Below the pieces are notes generated by a model. That model saw only the letters and a program-made list of their open reading frames with translations, was not told where the DNA came from and searched no databases. Positions 49,181 through 58,870 of a stretch of 64,000 nt of DNA are shown piece after piece (the first letter of the stretch is position 1; each line of letters begins with the position of its first letter). The DNA comes from Caprimulgus europaeus (taxonomy: Eukaryota > Chordata > Aves > Caprimulgiformes > Caprimulgidae), in the NCBI GenBank assembly GCA_907165065.1, contig OU015525.1:48409037-48473036 (forward strand). The letters run 5' to 3'. A program made the position numbers and the translations under genes.

Positions 49181-51576
49181 TGACAGCAGCCTCGCAATCC
49201 CAGGCCCTGGTTGTTGTGGGGGATTTTAACTACCCAGATATTTGCTGGAGAGACCACTCGGCCAGCCACCCCCAATCCAGGAGGTTCCTCCAGTGCATCG
49301 ATGATAACTTCCTGATGCAAATGGTGGATGAACCAACCAGGAGTGGAGTGACGCTGGATCTGATCCTCACTAACAAGGAGGGTCTGGTTGAGGCTGTGAA
49401 GGTTGAGGACTGCCTGGGCTGCAGTGATCATGAGATGGTGAAGTTCCGAATCTCATGTGGCATAAGCAGAATTACAAGTAAGATTGCTACCCTGGACTTC
49501 AGGAGGGCCAACTTTGGCCTCTTCAAGCAATTGTTAGGGGAAATTCCATGGGGCAGATTACTTGAAGGTAAAGGGGCCCAAGACAGCTGGTTAACGTTCA
49601 GGGACAGCTTCTTCTGGGCTCAAGATCAAAGCATTCCAATATGTAGGAAGTCAGGGAAGGGAGCCAGGAGACCTGCTTGGTTAAGCAGGGAACTGCTGGC
49701 CAAACTTAAGTGGAAGAGGAGAGTTTACAAATCGTGGAAGGAGGGGCTGGCTACTTGGGAGGAATATAAGGATATTGTCAGAGGATGTAGGGAGGCAACT
49801 AGGAAAGCCAAGGCCTCCTTAGAATTAGATCTTGCCAGAGGGGTCAAGGACAACAGGAAGAGCTTCTTCAAATACATGGCAGATAAAGCCAACGTCAGAG
49901 GCAATGTAGGCCCACTGATAAATGAGGGGGGTACCCTGGTGACAGAGGATACAGAGAAGGCAGAGTTACTGAATGCCTTCTTTGCCTCTGTCTACTCTGC
50001 CGGAAGTTGTCTTGAGGAGCTCTGTACCCTGGAGACCCCAGATGGAGACAGGACAATGGAGAAGATTGCCTCAGTTGATGAGGATTGGGTCAGGGACCAA
50101 TTAAGCAACCTGGACATCCATAAATCCATGGGTCCAGATGGGATGCATCCACGAGTGTTGAGGGAGCTGGCTGAGGTCATTGCTAGACCGCTCTCCATCA
50201 TCTTTGCGAAGTCGTGGGGAACGGGTGAGGTGCCTGAGGACTGGAGGAAGGCAAATGTCACTCCAATCTTCAAAAAGGGCAAGAAGGAGGACCCGGGTAA
50301 CTACAGACCGGTCAGCCTCACCTCCATCCCTGGAAAGGTGATGGAACGACTTATCCTAGGTGCCATCTCTAGGCATATCAAGGATAAGAGGGTCATTAGG
50401 GGCAGTCAGCATGGCTTCACCAAGGGGAAGTCGTGCTTGACCAACCTTCTAGACTTTTATGAAAACACGACGAGGTGGCTGGATGATGGTAGAGCAGTGG
50501 ATGTGGTCTATCTTGATTTCAGCAAAGCATTTGACACGGTCTCCCACAGCATCCTCGCTGATAAATTGAGGAAGTGCGGATTAGATGAGCAGGTAGTGAG
50601 ATGGATTATTAACTGGCTGGTGGGAAGAAGCCAGAGAGTAGTGGTCAATGGGGCGGAGTCGAGTTGGAGACCTGTGTCTAGTGGAGTCCCTCAGGGGTCA
50701 GTACTAGGACCAGTATTATTCAATATATTCATAAATGACCTGGATGAGGGAATTGAGTGCACTGTCAGCAAGTTTGCTGATGATACCAAGCTGGGAGGAG
50801 TGGCTGACACTCCAGAAGGCTGTGCTGCCATCCAGAGAGACCTGGACAGGCTGGAGAGCTGGGCAGGGAAAAACTTGATGAAATATAATAAGGGCAAGTG
50901 TAGGGTGTTGCACCTGGGCAGGAACAATCCCAGGTTCCAGTATAGGTTAGGAAATGATCTCCTAGAGAGCAGTGAAGGGGAAAGGGATCTGGGAGTCCTG
51001 GTGGACAGCAGGATGACCATGAGCCAGCACTGTGCCCTTGTGGCCAGGAAGGCCAATGGCATCCTGGGGTGCATTAGAAGGGGTGTAGTCAGTAGGTCAA
51101 GAGAGGTTCTTCTTCCCCTTTACTCTGCCCTGGTGAGGCCACATCTGGAATATTGTGTCCAGTTCTGGGCCCCACAGTTCAAGAAGGACAGGGAGCTGCT
51201 TGAGAGAGTCCAGCGAAGAGCCACCAAAATGATTAAGGGAGTGGAACATCTCCCTTATGAGGAAAGGCTGAGGGAGCTGGGGCTCTTTAGCTTGGAGAAG
51301 AGGAGGCTGAGGGGGGACCTGATTAATGTTTATAAATATTTGAAGGGTGAGTGTCAGGAGGATGGGGCCAGGCTCTTTGCAGTGATGACCAATGATAGGA
51401 CAAGGGGCAATGGGTGTAAGCTGGAACACAGGAGGTTCCGCTTAAATTTGAGGAAGAACTTCTTTACAGTAAGGGTGACAGAGCACTGGAACAGGCTGCC
51501 CAGGGAGGTTGTGGAGTCTCCTTCTCTGGAGACATTCAAGACCCGCCTGGACGCCTTCCTGTGCGAACTCATCTAG
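49168..51576 (+). CDS. CR1 ORF2-type protein, truncated endonuclease plus reverse transcriptase (802 aa)
   Basis: The protein nicks target DNA and copies CR1 RNA at the nick. This copy keeps only the C-terminal part of the endonuclease (about residues 9-95): GDFN at 18-21, DLIL at 63-67 after the substrate-binding region, and SDH at 86-88, the last catalytic block. A linker rich in Lys/Arg follows (about 100-330). The reverse transcriptase spans about 330-600: NYRPVSL at 378-384, YLDFSKAFD with the first catalytic Asp at 450, [10 protein letters not shown] with PQG at 508-510, and FADD at 536-539. All catalytic residues are present. The C-terminal CR1 domain (about 620-802) has [10 protein letters not shown] at 621, [12 protein letters not shown] and [10 protein letters not shown] near the end. 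The first codons (MYTMMTA) come from flanking DNA, so this start is accidental. Full-length CR1 ORF2 is longer by roughly 150 residues of endonuclease, so the product could not nick DNA normally. Expression is not expected without a CR1 promoter. Confidence 0.93.
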   Translation: MYTMMTAASQSQALVVVGDFNYPDICWRDHSASHPQSRRFLQCIDDNFLMQMVDEPTRSGVTLDLILTNKEGLVEAVKVEDCLGCSDHEMVKFRISCGISRITSKIATLDFRRANFGLFKQLLGEIPWGRLLEGKGAQDSWLTFRDSFFWAQDQSIPICRKSGKGARRPAWLSRELLAKLKWKRRVYKSWKEGLATWEEYKDIVRGCREATRKAKASLELDLARGVKDNRKSFFKYMADKANVRGNVGPLINEGGTLVTEDTEKAELLNAFFASVYSAGSCLEELCTLETPDGDRTMEKIASVDEDWVRDQLSNLDIHKSMGPDGMHPRVLRELAEVIARPLSIIFAKSWGTGEVPEDWRKANVTPIFKKGKKEDPGNYRPVSLTSIPGKVMERLILGAISRHIKDKRVIRGSQHGFTKGKSCLTNLLDFYENTTRWLDDGRAVDVVYLDFSKAFDTVSHSILADKLRKCGLDEQVVRWIINWLVGRSQRVVVNGAESSWRPVSSGVPQGSVLGPVLFNIFINDLDEGIECTVSKFADDTKLGGVADTPEGCAAIQRDLDRLESWAGKNLMKYNKGKCRVLHLGRNNPRFQYRLGNDLLESSEGERDLGVLVDSRMTMSQHCALVARKANGILGCIRRGVVSRSREVLLPLYSALVRPHLEYCVQFWAPQFKKDRELLERVQRRATKMIKGVEHLPYEERLRELGLFSLEKRRLRGDLINVYKYLKGECQEDGARLFAVMTNDRTRGNGCKLEHRRFRLNLRKNFFTVRVTEHWNRLPREVVESPSLETFKTRLDAFLCELI

Positions 51577-51672
51577 GTGTTCCTGCTCCGGCAGGGGGAT
51601 TGGACTAGATGATCTTTCGAGGTCCCTTCCAATCCCTAATATTCTGTGATTCTGTGATTCTGTGATTCTGTA
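49181..51672 (+). mobile_element. Young CR1 LINE, 5'-truncated, intact RT frame
   Basis: The best preserved transposon in the window. It lacks the 5' UTR, ORF1 and the N-terminal half of the endonuclease, as is usual for incomplete target-primed reverse transcription. Homology begins near 49181, within the endonuclease coding region. The coding part is free of stops and frameshifts through 51576. A 3' UTR of about 65 bases (GGACTAGATGATCTTTCGAGGTCCC) follows and ends in ATTCTGTG octamers (about four, 51641-51672). CR1 elements normally make no or very short target duplications and have no poly-A tail, as here. Undamaged reading over 2.4 kb implies a recent insertion from an active source copy. 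Confidence 0.95.
51641..51672 (+). repeat. CR1 tail, (ATTCTGTG)n
   Basis: Four octamers of the ATTCTGTG type, the last ending CTGTATG. This is the template region recognised during CR1 target-primed reverse transcription, where octamer repeats replace a poly-A tail. Confidence 0.93.
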
Positions 51673-51766
51673 TGAGCAGCACAAAGCTGCTTTGAGCAAA
51701 GGTGCTGATATTATTTGCCAGGGACACTTGTCTGGAGTTACTCCTCTTTGTGTGTGCAGGCATGTT
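51673..51766. other. Spacer between two tail-to-tail CR1 elements
   Basis: 94 bases of unique sequence that would form the loop if the two inverted CR1 3' ends paired. Confidence 0.8.
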
Positions 51767-51846
51767 CATAGAATCATAGAATCATAGAATCATAGAATCA
51801 TAGAATCATAGAATCATAGAATCATAGAATCATAGAATCATAGAAT
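51767..51846 (-). repeat. Ten perfect CATAGAAT octamers (CR1 tail)
   Basis: Exactly 80 bases, ten identical copies of CATAGAAT (ATTCTATG on the minus strand), directly at the 3' end of the CR1 fragment that follows. Most CR1 copies in this window keep only one to four octamers, so this tail is expanded. Confidence 0.96.
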
Positions 51847-52002
51847 GGTTGGGGTTGGAAGGGACCTTAAAGATCATCTAGTTCCAACCCCCCTGCCATG
51901 AGCAGGGACATCTGCCATCTACCAGGTTGCTCAAAGCCCCATCCAGCCTGGCCTTGAACACTTCCAGGGAGGGGCATCCACAGATTCTCTGGGCAACCTG
52001 TT
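51767..52002 (-). mobile_element. CR1 LINE 3' fragment with expanded tail
   Basis: On the minus strand: the ten-octamer tail, then TTGGGGTTGGAAGGGACCTTAAAGATCATCTAGTTCC, the AGCAGGGACATCTGCC block, and truncation after GGGCAACCTGTT at 52002. Close in sequence to 25141-25338. It faces the young CR1 tail to tail, 94 bases away, so the two 3' UTRs form an imperfect inverted repeat. Confidence 0.94.
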
Positions 52003-55000
52003 GCTAGAAAACCACCCAGATTCAGCTGCATCATGACCCGCAGGTAAGAGGAAGAGACGCTGCACAGCCGGAGGGCTGTCACCACCTCTCCTGGGCCTGC
52101 TGGGTGCTGACAGTGGAGAGGATTGCCCCATTAGCCCCACCCTTCATAAACCTATGCAGACAGGTGCTGATCAGCATGCTGAGTCTTCACTACCTCCACG
52201 CAAAGCACAATCCATGTTGCTAGAAGGATCACCACCAGCTTTGCTAGAAAATGCTTGCCTTGGTTTTCCCAGGAGGGAACAGGCAGGTGGGGAACAGTGT
52301 GGGGCCATGGTGCAACCCCTGACGTGCCCCAGTCGGGTCTCCAGGCCAGGCCAGGCCATGGGAGGAGCAGGGTTGCAGGGGACTGCAGCTAAACAGAAAC
52401 GGGCTGAAACAAGAAACACTCTCTTGCCTCCCTGTTCTGACTTCAGCTGTGGTCTGGAACAGAAAAGCCTTTGCTACAGGATGCTGCCTACTTAAAATGA
52501 ACCAAAGCCTAGATAAGAGTTATCTTGCTGATCTTGCCCTGGATGATGCTCACAGTGCAGTCTTGAAACTCCTTTGAACATATAGTTTAAATGTTTCTTC
52601 TTTTGAGCAAGACAGTTAAGACTCAATTAAATGGATTTCTTTTCTGTTCATAGTCTTTTTCTCTAACTGGCTCTAGTCCTGTAGTAGCAATCTCTCAAAC
52701 ACTACTGAAGAAAGTACATTGATGTAAAAATATATGTCATGACTCCTTGCCTTTTACAGAATATCTTGGGAATATATTTTTAGTGGTAGATTTTACAAAA
52801 GTTTGTGTCCACTTTACTTAAACTTTGAACCAAGCAAAGCCAACAAAATCTTTTAATACCAGCAGAGAGGCAGCTGAATACAAGGCAGAAAAAAGAAGAA
52901 AAGAGGAAGCACTAAAATTATTGTAGTGCTGTAGTACATTCAATGTAATCTGTTCCCTCTGACATCAATAGTGTTTAAGCATGTTTAGCGCAGAAGGCTC
53001 CTTCTAAAGCTTTTGTATATGTTAAGGCAGAATTTACATTGGCTGAGCTTTATTAAAATGAAGTTTGAAGTTCTCAAAAGCAGAAGTAGAAACAATAGAG
53101 TTGTTACAGTACTGGGGAAAGAGTCTAACTGTAATCATGTCCAGAAGCATTTGAAATGAAGGATAAATTTAAAAAAATGTGAAAAACAATAGCCCACTAC
53201 AATGGCAAAATCCATCAGCTGAAGAAAGCAGGGCAGACATGGTCAAGGCATTGTGCTTAAAGGATATCCATAAGATACACATATACAGTAACAGACAGTG
53301 ACATTCTTCATGTTGTATCAGTTTAAAAACCCAGATAGGTCTAGATATAGATGTCAGCTACTAGGACAACCAGGCTTCATCGCCCATGGACATCGGCACA
53401 GGCAGCACCTGCCTGCTCAGCAGGTTGTGCGCCTCGTAGTGAAGGGATAAACATGATCCACTCCTCCGAGCCCCCGCCGCCCCCGTGCACAGGCTGCGGC
53501 ACTGGCAGCCCACAGCCCACGCTGCACCTCCCACCAGGCTGTGCCAGCACATGGAGTGCAGTCAGGGGAGGCAACTTCTAATTATTTGATGCAGATTACA
53601 GATGGTCACTTCATTAGCATCAATGCAGAGCCACCCCTCAAAAGGTGTGGGGTTGCCTTTGTCCCTTTGCAGAGGATGGGGATGGCTCCCTTGTTCTGAT
53701 CCTTTAATGTGACTCCCAGGGCTTGATCCAGGGAGGTGCTGAGCAAGGTCTCTTACATTAAAGTAGAAAAGGACAAATTAACAGCCCTTTGGGACAGAGG
53801 CTTGAAAAGGAAATTGGAGAATGGGATTTCTGCATCTTAAAATATTAGGAACAGAGTGTATTAAATTGCTCCTAAATGGTGACAAAAGAGATCTGTTTCA
53901 CTGTCTATTTTATTAATTGTTTTAACTAAAGGATGTGTTTCTCTTGTGGGGTATTGACTGTTAATTCCAAAAGTGCAAATATTGCTGATGTGTTGTAATT
54001 AGGCTACTATGCTAAATTTTAATGAAATAATAATCAAGTTACGTATGTTGTACTTCCAACATTTATTTTCTTGTTAAAACCAAGCCTTTTATTGAGAGCA
54101 GTTTCATGCATTCTTTCACCAGTCAAGTCAACATTACTGTCTTTTTAAAACAGCTGTAAATCTCTTTGATTGGGACTTGAGGCTGGAATCATTCGTGCTG
54201 TGTTAAACTAAACTGTCTTATCTCCTTGAGTGCTATGCAGCCTCTAGCATGTCCAGAGCTGCATCTGCCCATGGCCTAAGGAGGTCAATATTTGAAAGCT
54301 ATTAATAAAGACATTTGGGGAGGAGACAGAGACACGCCTTTAACCGTCAGTGCAATGCATTAGAAGAGATGACAGAGTAGTAGAGGAATACTTTTTCATT
54401 TTCAGGGGTAGGGGTTATTCCTTTTAAATAGGGACAATCAGTGCCCTGAAAATAACCCATTATTTTCAAAAGAATTCAGGCTGCTGAACATCTGCACCAC
54501 AGGACCAACAGCTAAAACAGATAAAGGTTTCAAACTGAATATGGGAGGAAAAAGTAAAATTGCCACAAAGCTGGCCCCCATCAGCACCCCAGCATGGAGA
54601 CCCACATTTCTGGCAGCTCTTCCTGCCCTTATAGCTCCAAAACTGCTGAACTCCAGACAGAAGGGAGACCTTCCCATGGGCCTGGAGAGCCTTGGAAGTT
54701 TCCATAGGGCTGAGTCAAGTAGGGAAACCATAAAGCACATTTACATGGAGCCAGGACTTCCCTTGCATAGAAGAGTCCCCTCTTCCCACTCAGGCAGTAT
54801 CTGCTCATTTGATGTCAAGATGGCCCAAAGAGAGCTTCAAACTGGTCTCATCACGCCTTAGTAATGGCCAGGAACTTTCCTTCTGTAATGTGGAACACAT
54901 AGTTCCCCTAGAGACACTAAATTGCAAAAGACACGTCAAATGCCCAAATTGCTTTTCTGTTTTCCCCATCTCAATGTGCACAGTGGGGACTTGAGAAGCA

Positions 55001-56764
55001 CTACATGCCTCACTGACAGAGGTGATGTCTGATTTCAGTCCCAGTTACACAAATGCCAGGTTCCTGAGTCTTCTCATCCCAGAGTGAGCCCTTGGTGAAA
55101 AGTTAGACTTCTGAGAGAGGCAGTATTAAAAATCTCCAGGCTGCTGGAGACAGATGGTAGGAACTTCCTCAGCTATCCAAAAGTCGGACATCTAAGTCTC
55201 TGTATGTCAAGAATGTCAAGAACTGGGGCACATCCAAAGCAGAATCATCACATCCATTGTGTTCACCTATCCAGAAGGTAGCTTAGTTCCTTCCAGTGTG
55301 ACAAGTGGACAGGACACCAAAGACATGGCCCCCTCTGACTTCAGCTTCCACAGATACAAGTTTTGCCCAGAGCAGAATCTGAGGCTTTGTCATGGGAAAT
55401 ATACTGACATCACTCTCAAATGTATCTCATAAAATGAGGGAAGAAGTACAGAAGGGAAGATGGGAGATCGCTCTAGACAGCATTCTTGCTCCTGGCTTTC
55501 CTTTGAATCAGCCCTGCTGGTGATACTACCTTTCTAGTGCTGAAAGTATTGGTGGCATGTACTGGATGAGTTGTATGCTCCTGTCCTCACATTCCCTACC
55601 CCTATATCTCTGCTCTCAGGACCTACCTGTTTCTCACAGCTCACCAAGTTGATCCACACGTTTCTCTTACTTCATTTCCTTCCAGGCTGGACTACCCGTT
55701 TTTAGCATCAGGCAGTCAGGAAAGACCATACTCATGGCTAGGGGAAAGGCACACAAGTTATTACATTGCAAGGCAGGGCATGCCTTTGCAGCTGTCATTG
55801 CTTATTACAGTAGAAGAGGGAAATGTCCCTCTTTCATTGAACCCAAGATCTGGCCTCAGCTTTCCTTCTTCTTGTGGCCTTCTCTGCAGCAATGAAAACC
55901 CAGCAATCTCAATTCTCTGCTGGCACAACTGTCTTATTGATCTCCGCAGTACCCACCAAAGCAAAAAGAAATTCCAAGTACTACCTCTCACAAAAGTCCT
56001 CAGGGAGTACAGCACTGGTGACATACAAAGGGCCAGCTTTGCCTCTGAGAAGAGCAGCACCTTTCTCAGAAGAAAGGTTCAAGAATGGACTGTAAGTTCT
56101 TTCAGAGGCAAATCTGACAGTTTTCTCACTTGGATAAACTCTACCCTACTCCCAATATTTGACGTCTTTTTAAATTAGGAATTTCTCTGAGTTCTTGGAT
56201 TAGTAACTATGTGATAAGGGTAAAACAAATGCTAAACTGAAGTCACAAAAAACCCATAGTACCTACTTCAACAGGTCAAATTGTTATCATGCAAAAACTT
56301 CAAAGTGATGGGACCTGCTTTTTCAGTACCGAGTCTGGAAAGTCCCAGTGAAATCACAACTCCCCGGATAGCACATAAATGGGCTGACTCCACAGGCCTT
56401 GAAGCTCTGCCCTCATCCAAAATCACAGAAGGGTTGCACCGTAGTTCATTCTCCTGACCTCCAAAACTACCTTTAGGGTTTTCTCCCAAAACATTCTCCT
56501 TTGTTCAAATATCTTTTCACCACAGAAATCCTGTTACAAAAACATGAAAACTTCATGAATCAATGCTGCAGTTATAATAGGTCTAACAATCCACTCAAAA
56601 CAAATGTGTGACAATTTTCTTGCAATTAAAATTGATAATTTTTGTACAGAATTCTAATGGTTTTGTCCAAAACCAAATGTTTCTATTTAAGCTGAAAAAT
56701 TATGAAGACAGGAAATTGCAGCTGGGGAAGTAGGGAGCTATGGAGAGTTCTCCCACAAAGGATA
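52003..56764. other. Unique sequence, no gene seen
   Basis: About 4.8 kb without recognised repeats. The 52.0-52.5 and 53.35-53.6 kb parts are richer in G and C and have open frames of 60-113 codons on both strands that resemble no protein I know. The 53.9-54.25 kb part is AT-rich unique DNA. Confidence 0.5.
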
Positions 56765-56863
56765 CCTGGTCTAGTGGAAGGTGTCCCTGCTCATGGCAGG
56801 AGGGTTGGAGCTAGATGATCTTTAAGGTCCCTTCCAGCCCAAACCATTCTATGATTCTATGAT
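56765..56863 (+). mobile_element. Short CR1 LINE 3' tip (ATTCTATG tail)
   Basis: The last 99 bases of a CR1: CCTGGTCTAGTGGAAGGTGTCCCTGCTCATGGCAGG, then GAGCTAGATGATCTTTAAGGTCCCTTCCAGCCC, and two ATTCTATG octamers. It is near the reverse complement of 25141-25240, so of the same subfamily. No coding part. Confidence 0.94.
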
Positions 56864-58719
56864 ACGCTGTTTTCTGACTATCACTTCTCTTATTTCTCAA
56901 ATTTCCACCAATGCAGTTACTGAGCAGCCTGAAGTCCAAATCACGTTCAGTTTCATTTCAGAAGAGCTAAAGAGATTAAACAGCTTGCAGATTAGATGAT
57001 ATTGCATGATATGCCCTATACATAATTATGCAGATATTGGAGCTCAGTTTCCCATTAATTGTGCATTGGTTCACTTTAAAAAGGCTCTGGATACAGGGTG
57101 AGATGTATTAATAACGTTTTATTGTATTTTAACTCACTTCTGCTCTTATTAACTTGTTAATTTGTTTTAATGAATTATTTAGTTTTTCTCATAAGATTTA
57201 TTAATGTGTCAGACCACACTTTCACCTGTAGTTTTATATAATATCTGTGGCTGAGAGGAAATACCAAGGAAAAAAAGCAGAAAGAATTTTTGTAGAGTAG
57301 TTGTACTATGTTTTGTAATTTATTATTACTATTTTGTTGCCTTACTCCACACAAGTAAATTAACCAATGAGTGCCTAAGGACATGAAGCACATGTTCAGA
57401 GTTTGTGGCATAGGAGTGGATAAACAAAGATGGTAATATCAGCTAATAGAACATCACATCCCATGAGGGCTTTTCATTTTTTTTCTTTGTATAGTTCCAA
57501 CAAGTAATGCTAACCCTTTAAATGAAGAAAGGCATTTATGCCCATGAGGTTTAGGCTAGCAGGACACAGGATGTACAGCTGCAACTATTTTCTTTCCAAA
57601 CAGCTTGCAGCCGGGTGCAAAGTCATCCTGTTTTGCAGCTCTCCTACTTTCATCTGACCTTCAAGATTGTCTGCAGAATTATCTCTTCAGCATCAAAAAT
57701 CACAACAGACTTGGGCAGAACTGGCACAAGAAACCTGTGCTAGAAACCACAGCAGCTCAAAAGAAGGTAAGGAAAGTGGTGAAGCAGTGATTTTCCTACA
57801 ATTGAAATAGATTATTTCCTCAAACATAAAGATTTCAGTGACCCACATCTGGCAGAGATTTTAAGAGAAATCAGCAAACATTAAAAGTTTCAGCAGCATT
57901 ACTTTTATAATGAAGAATATGCTGTTGCCATTGCACCCAGATCAGAATATTTTAATCAGTGTTCTTCTGTGCCTCTGTGACACTTGGGCTATGGTCGTCT
58001 TATGTCCTGTATCCTTTAACTGCCTTTTTCCTATACAAAATCAAAATGTCTGTGTGGGTCTACCCAGAGCAACACAGACCCTGAACCCTAGATACACTGT
58101 CTTTCCAAGTAAGTGTAAACCGATATGTTCCCCTACACTCACAAGTTGTGATGACTCACGTAGGATCAAAGATTCATCAAACTGAAGACAAGAAAAAATA
58201 TATTTGTTCAAGTAATTAATTCCCCAATTTATCTTGATTTAAAGATACCAGGAAACAAAAACTCCACCAATTCCCTGGCTACCTTACTTCACATTTAATC
58301 ACCCTCTCTACTGAGAACCCGCACTTCCTGTGTGAATTTCTGTAGCTTCAGCTTCCAGCCACCAGTACTAACTCAGGAGCCCTTTAGGAGCCAGTTATTT
58401 TTCCCTCTCAAGTTCCTCATACTTGTACATCATAGCTCAACTATTTCTGTGACTTTCTCCACTGCAGTTTTCAGTCATCCTCATCTCCCCTTCACTGTGT
58501 GAACACCAGGACTGCAGGCAGTACACGATTACTGGTCTCATCAGTGCTTTCACAAGATTTCTTTTCCTGCTCCTACCTGCGTAGTCATACACACTCCCAC
58601 AGGGACTTAATTTTCAGCTGCTTTTCTCAGTGCCCTCTGACTCCCCTGCCTCACCCTGTGGACCACTTCCATGCCCCTCAGGTACAGCTTGTATTCTCAA
58701 CATGGAAATGATTTTTCTT
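56864..58719. other. Unique sequence, no gene called
   Basis: About 1.85 kb. A stretch at 57604-57766 has a good splice acceptor, a good splice donor and an open frame. It is reported as a weak candidate exon among the findings. No repeats recognised. Confidence 0.5.
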
Positions 58720-58870
58720 TAAATGGGCTTGTCCTTCCAAGAATTTTGATCACTGTGTTAACTGTCCTCACTGCTGTTTATCACTTAGAGCTGTCTGCAA
58801 ATTTTGCCAGCAATGATGTTGCAATTCCAGCCCACTAAAGAAAATGCTAAAGAACATAATCTTTAATGTT
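58720..58870 (-). mobile_element. Possible ancient CR1-like LINE relic
   Basis: TAGAGCTGTCTGCAAATTTTGCCAGCAATGATG followed by GAAAATGCTAAAGAACATAATC resembles the antisense of old CR1/L3-type reverse transcriptase DNA. There, TCTGCAAATTTTG is the complement of the SKFADD region, and the next stretch corresponds to the FNIFINDL region. The match is short and decayed. It may extend on either side (58.5-59.1 kb) but cannot be bounded by eye. Confidence 0.4.

Noticed and set aside
49992-51572. Several minus-strand open frames of 65-127 codons
   Set aside because: They are shadows of the CR1 protein frame on the plus strand.
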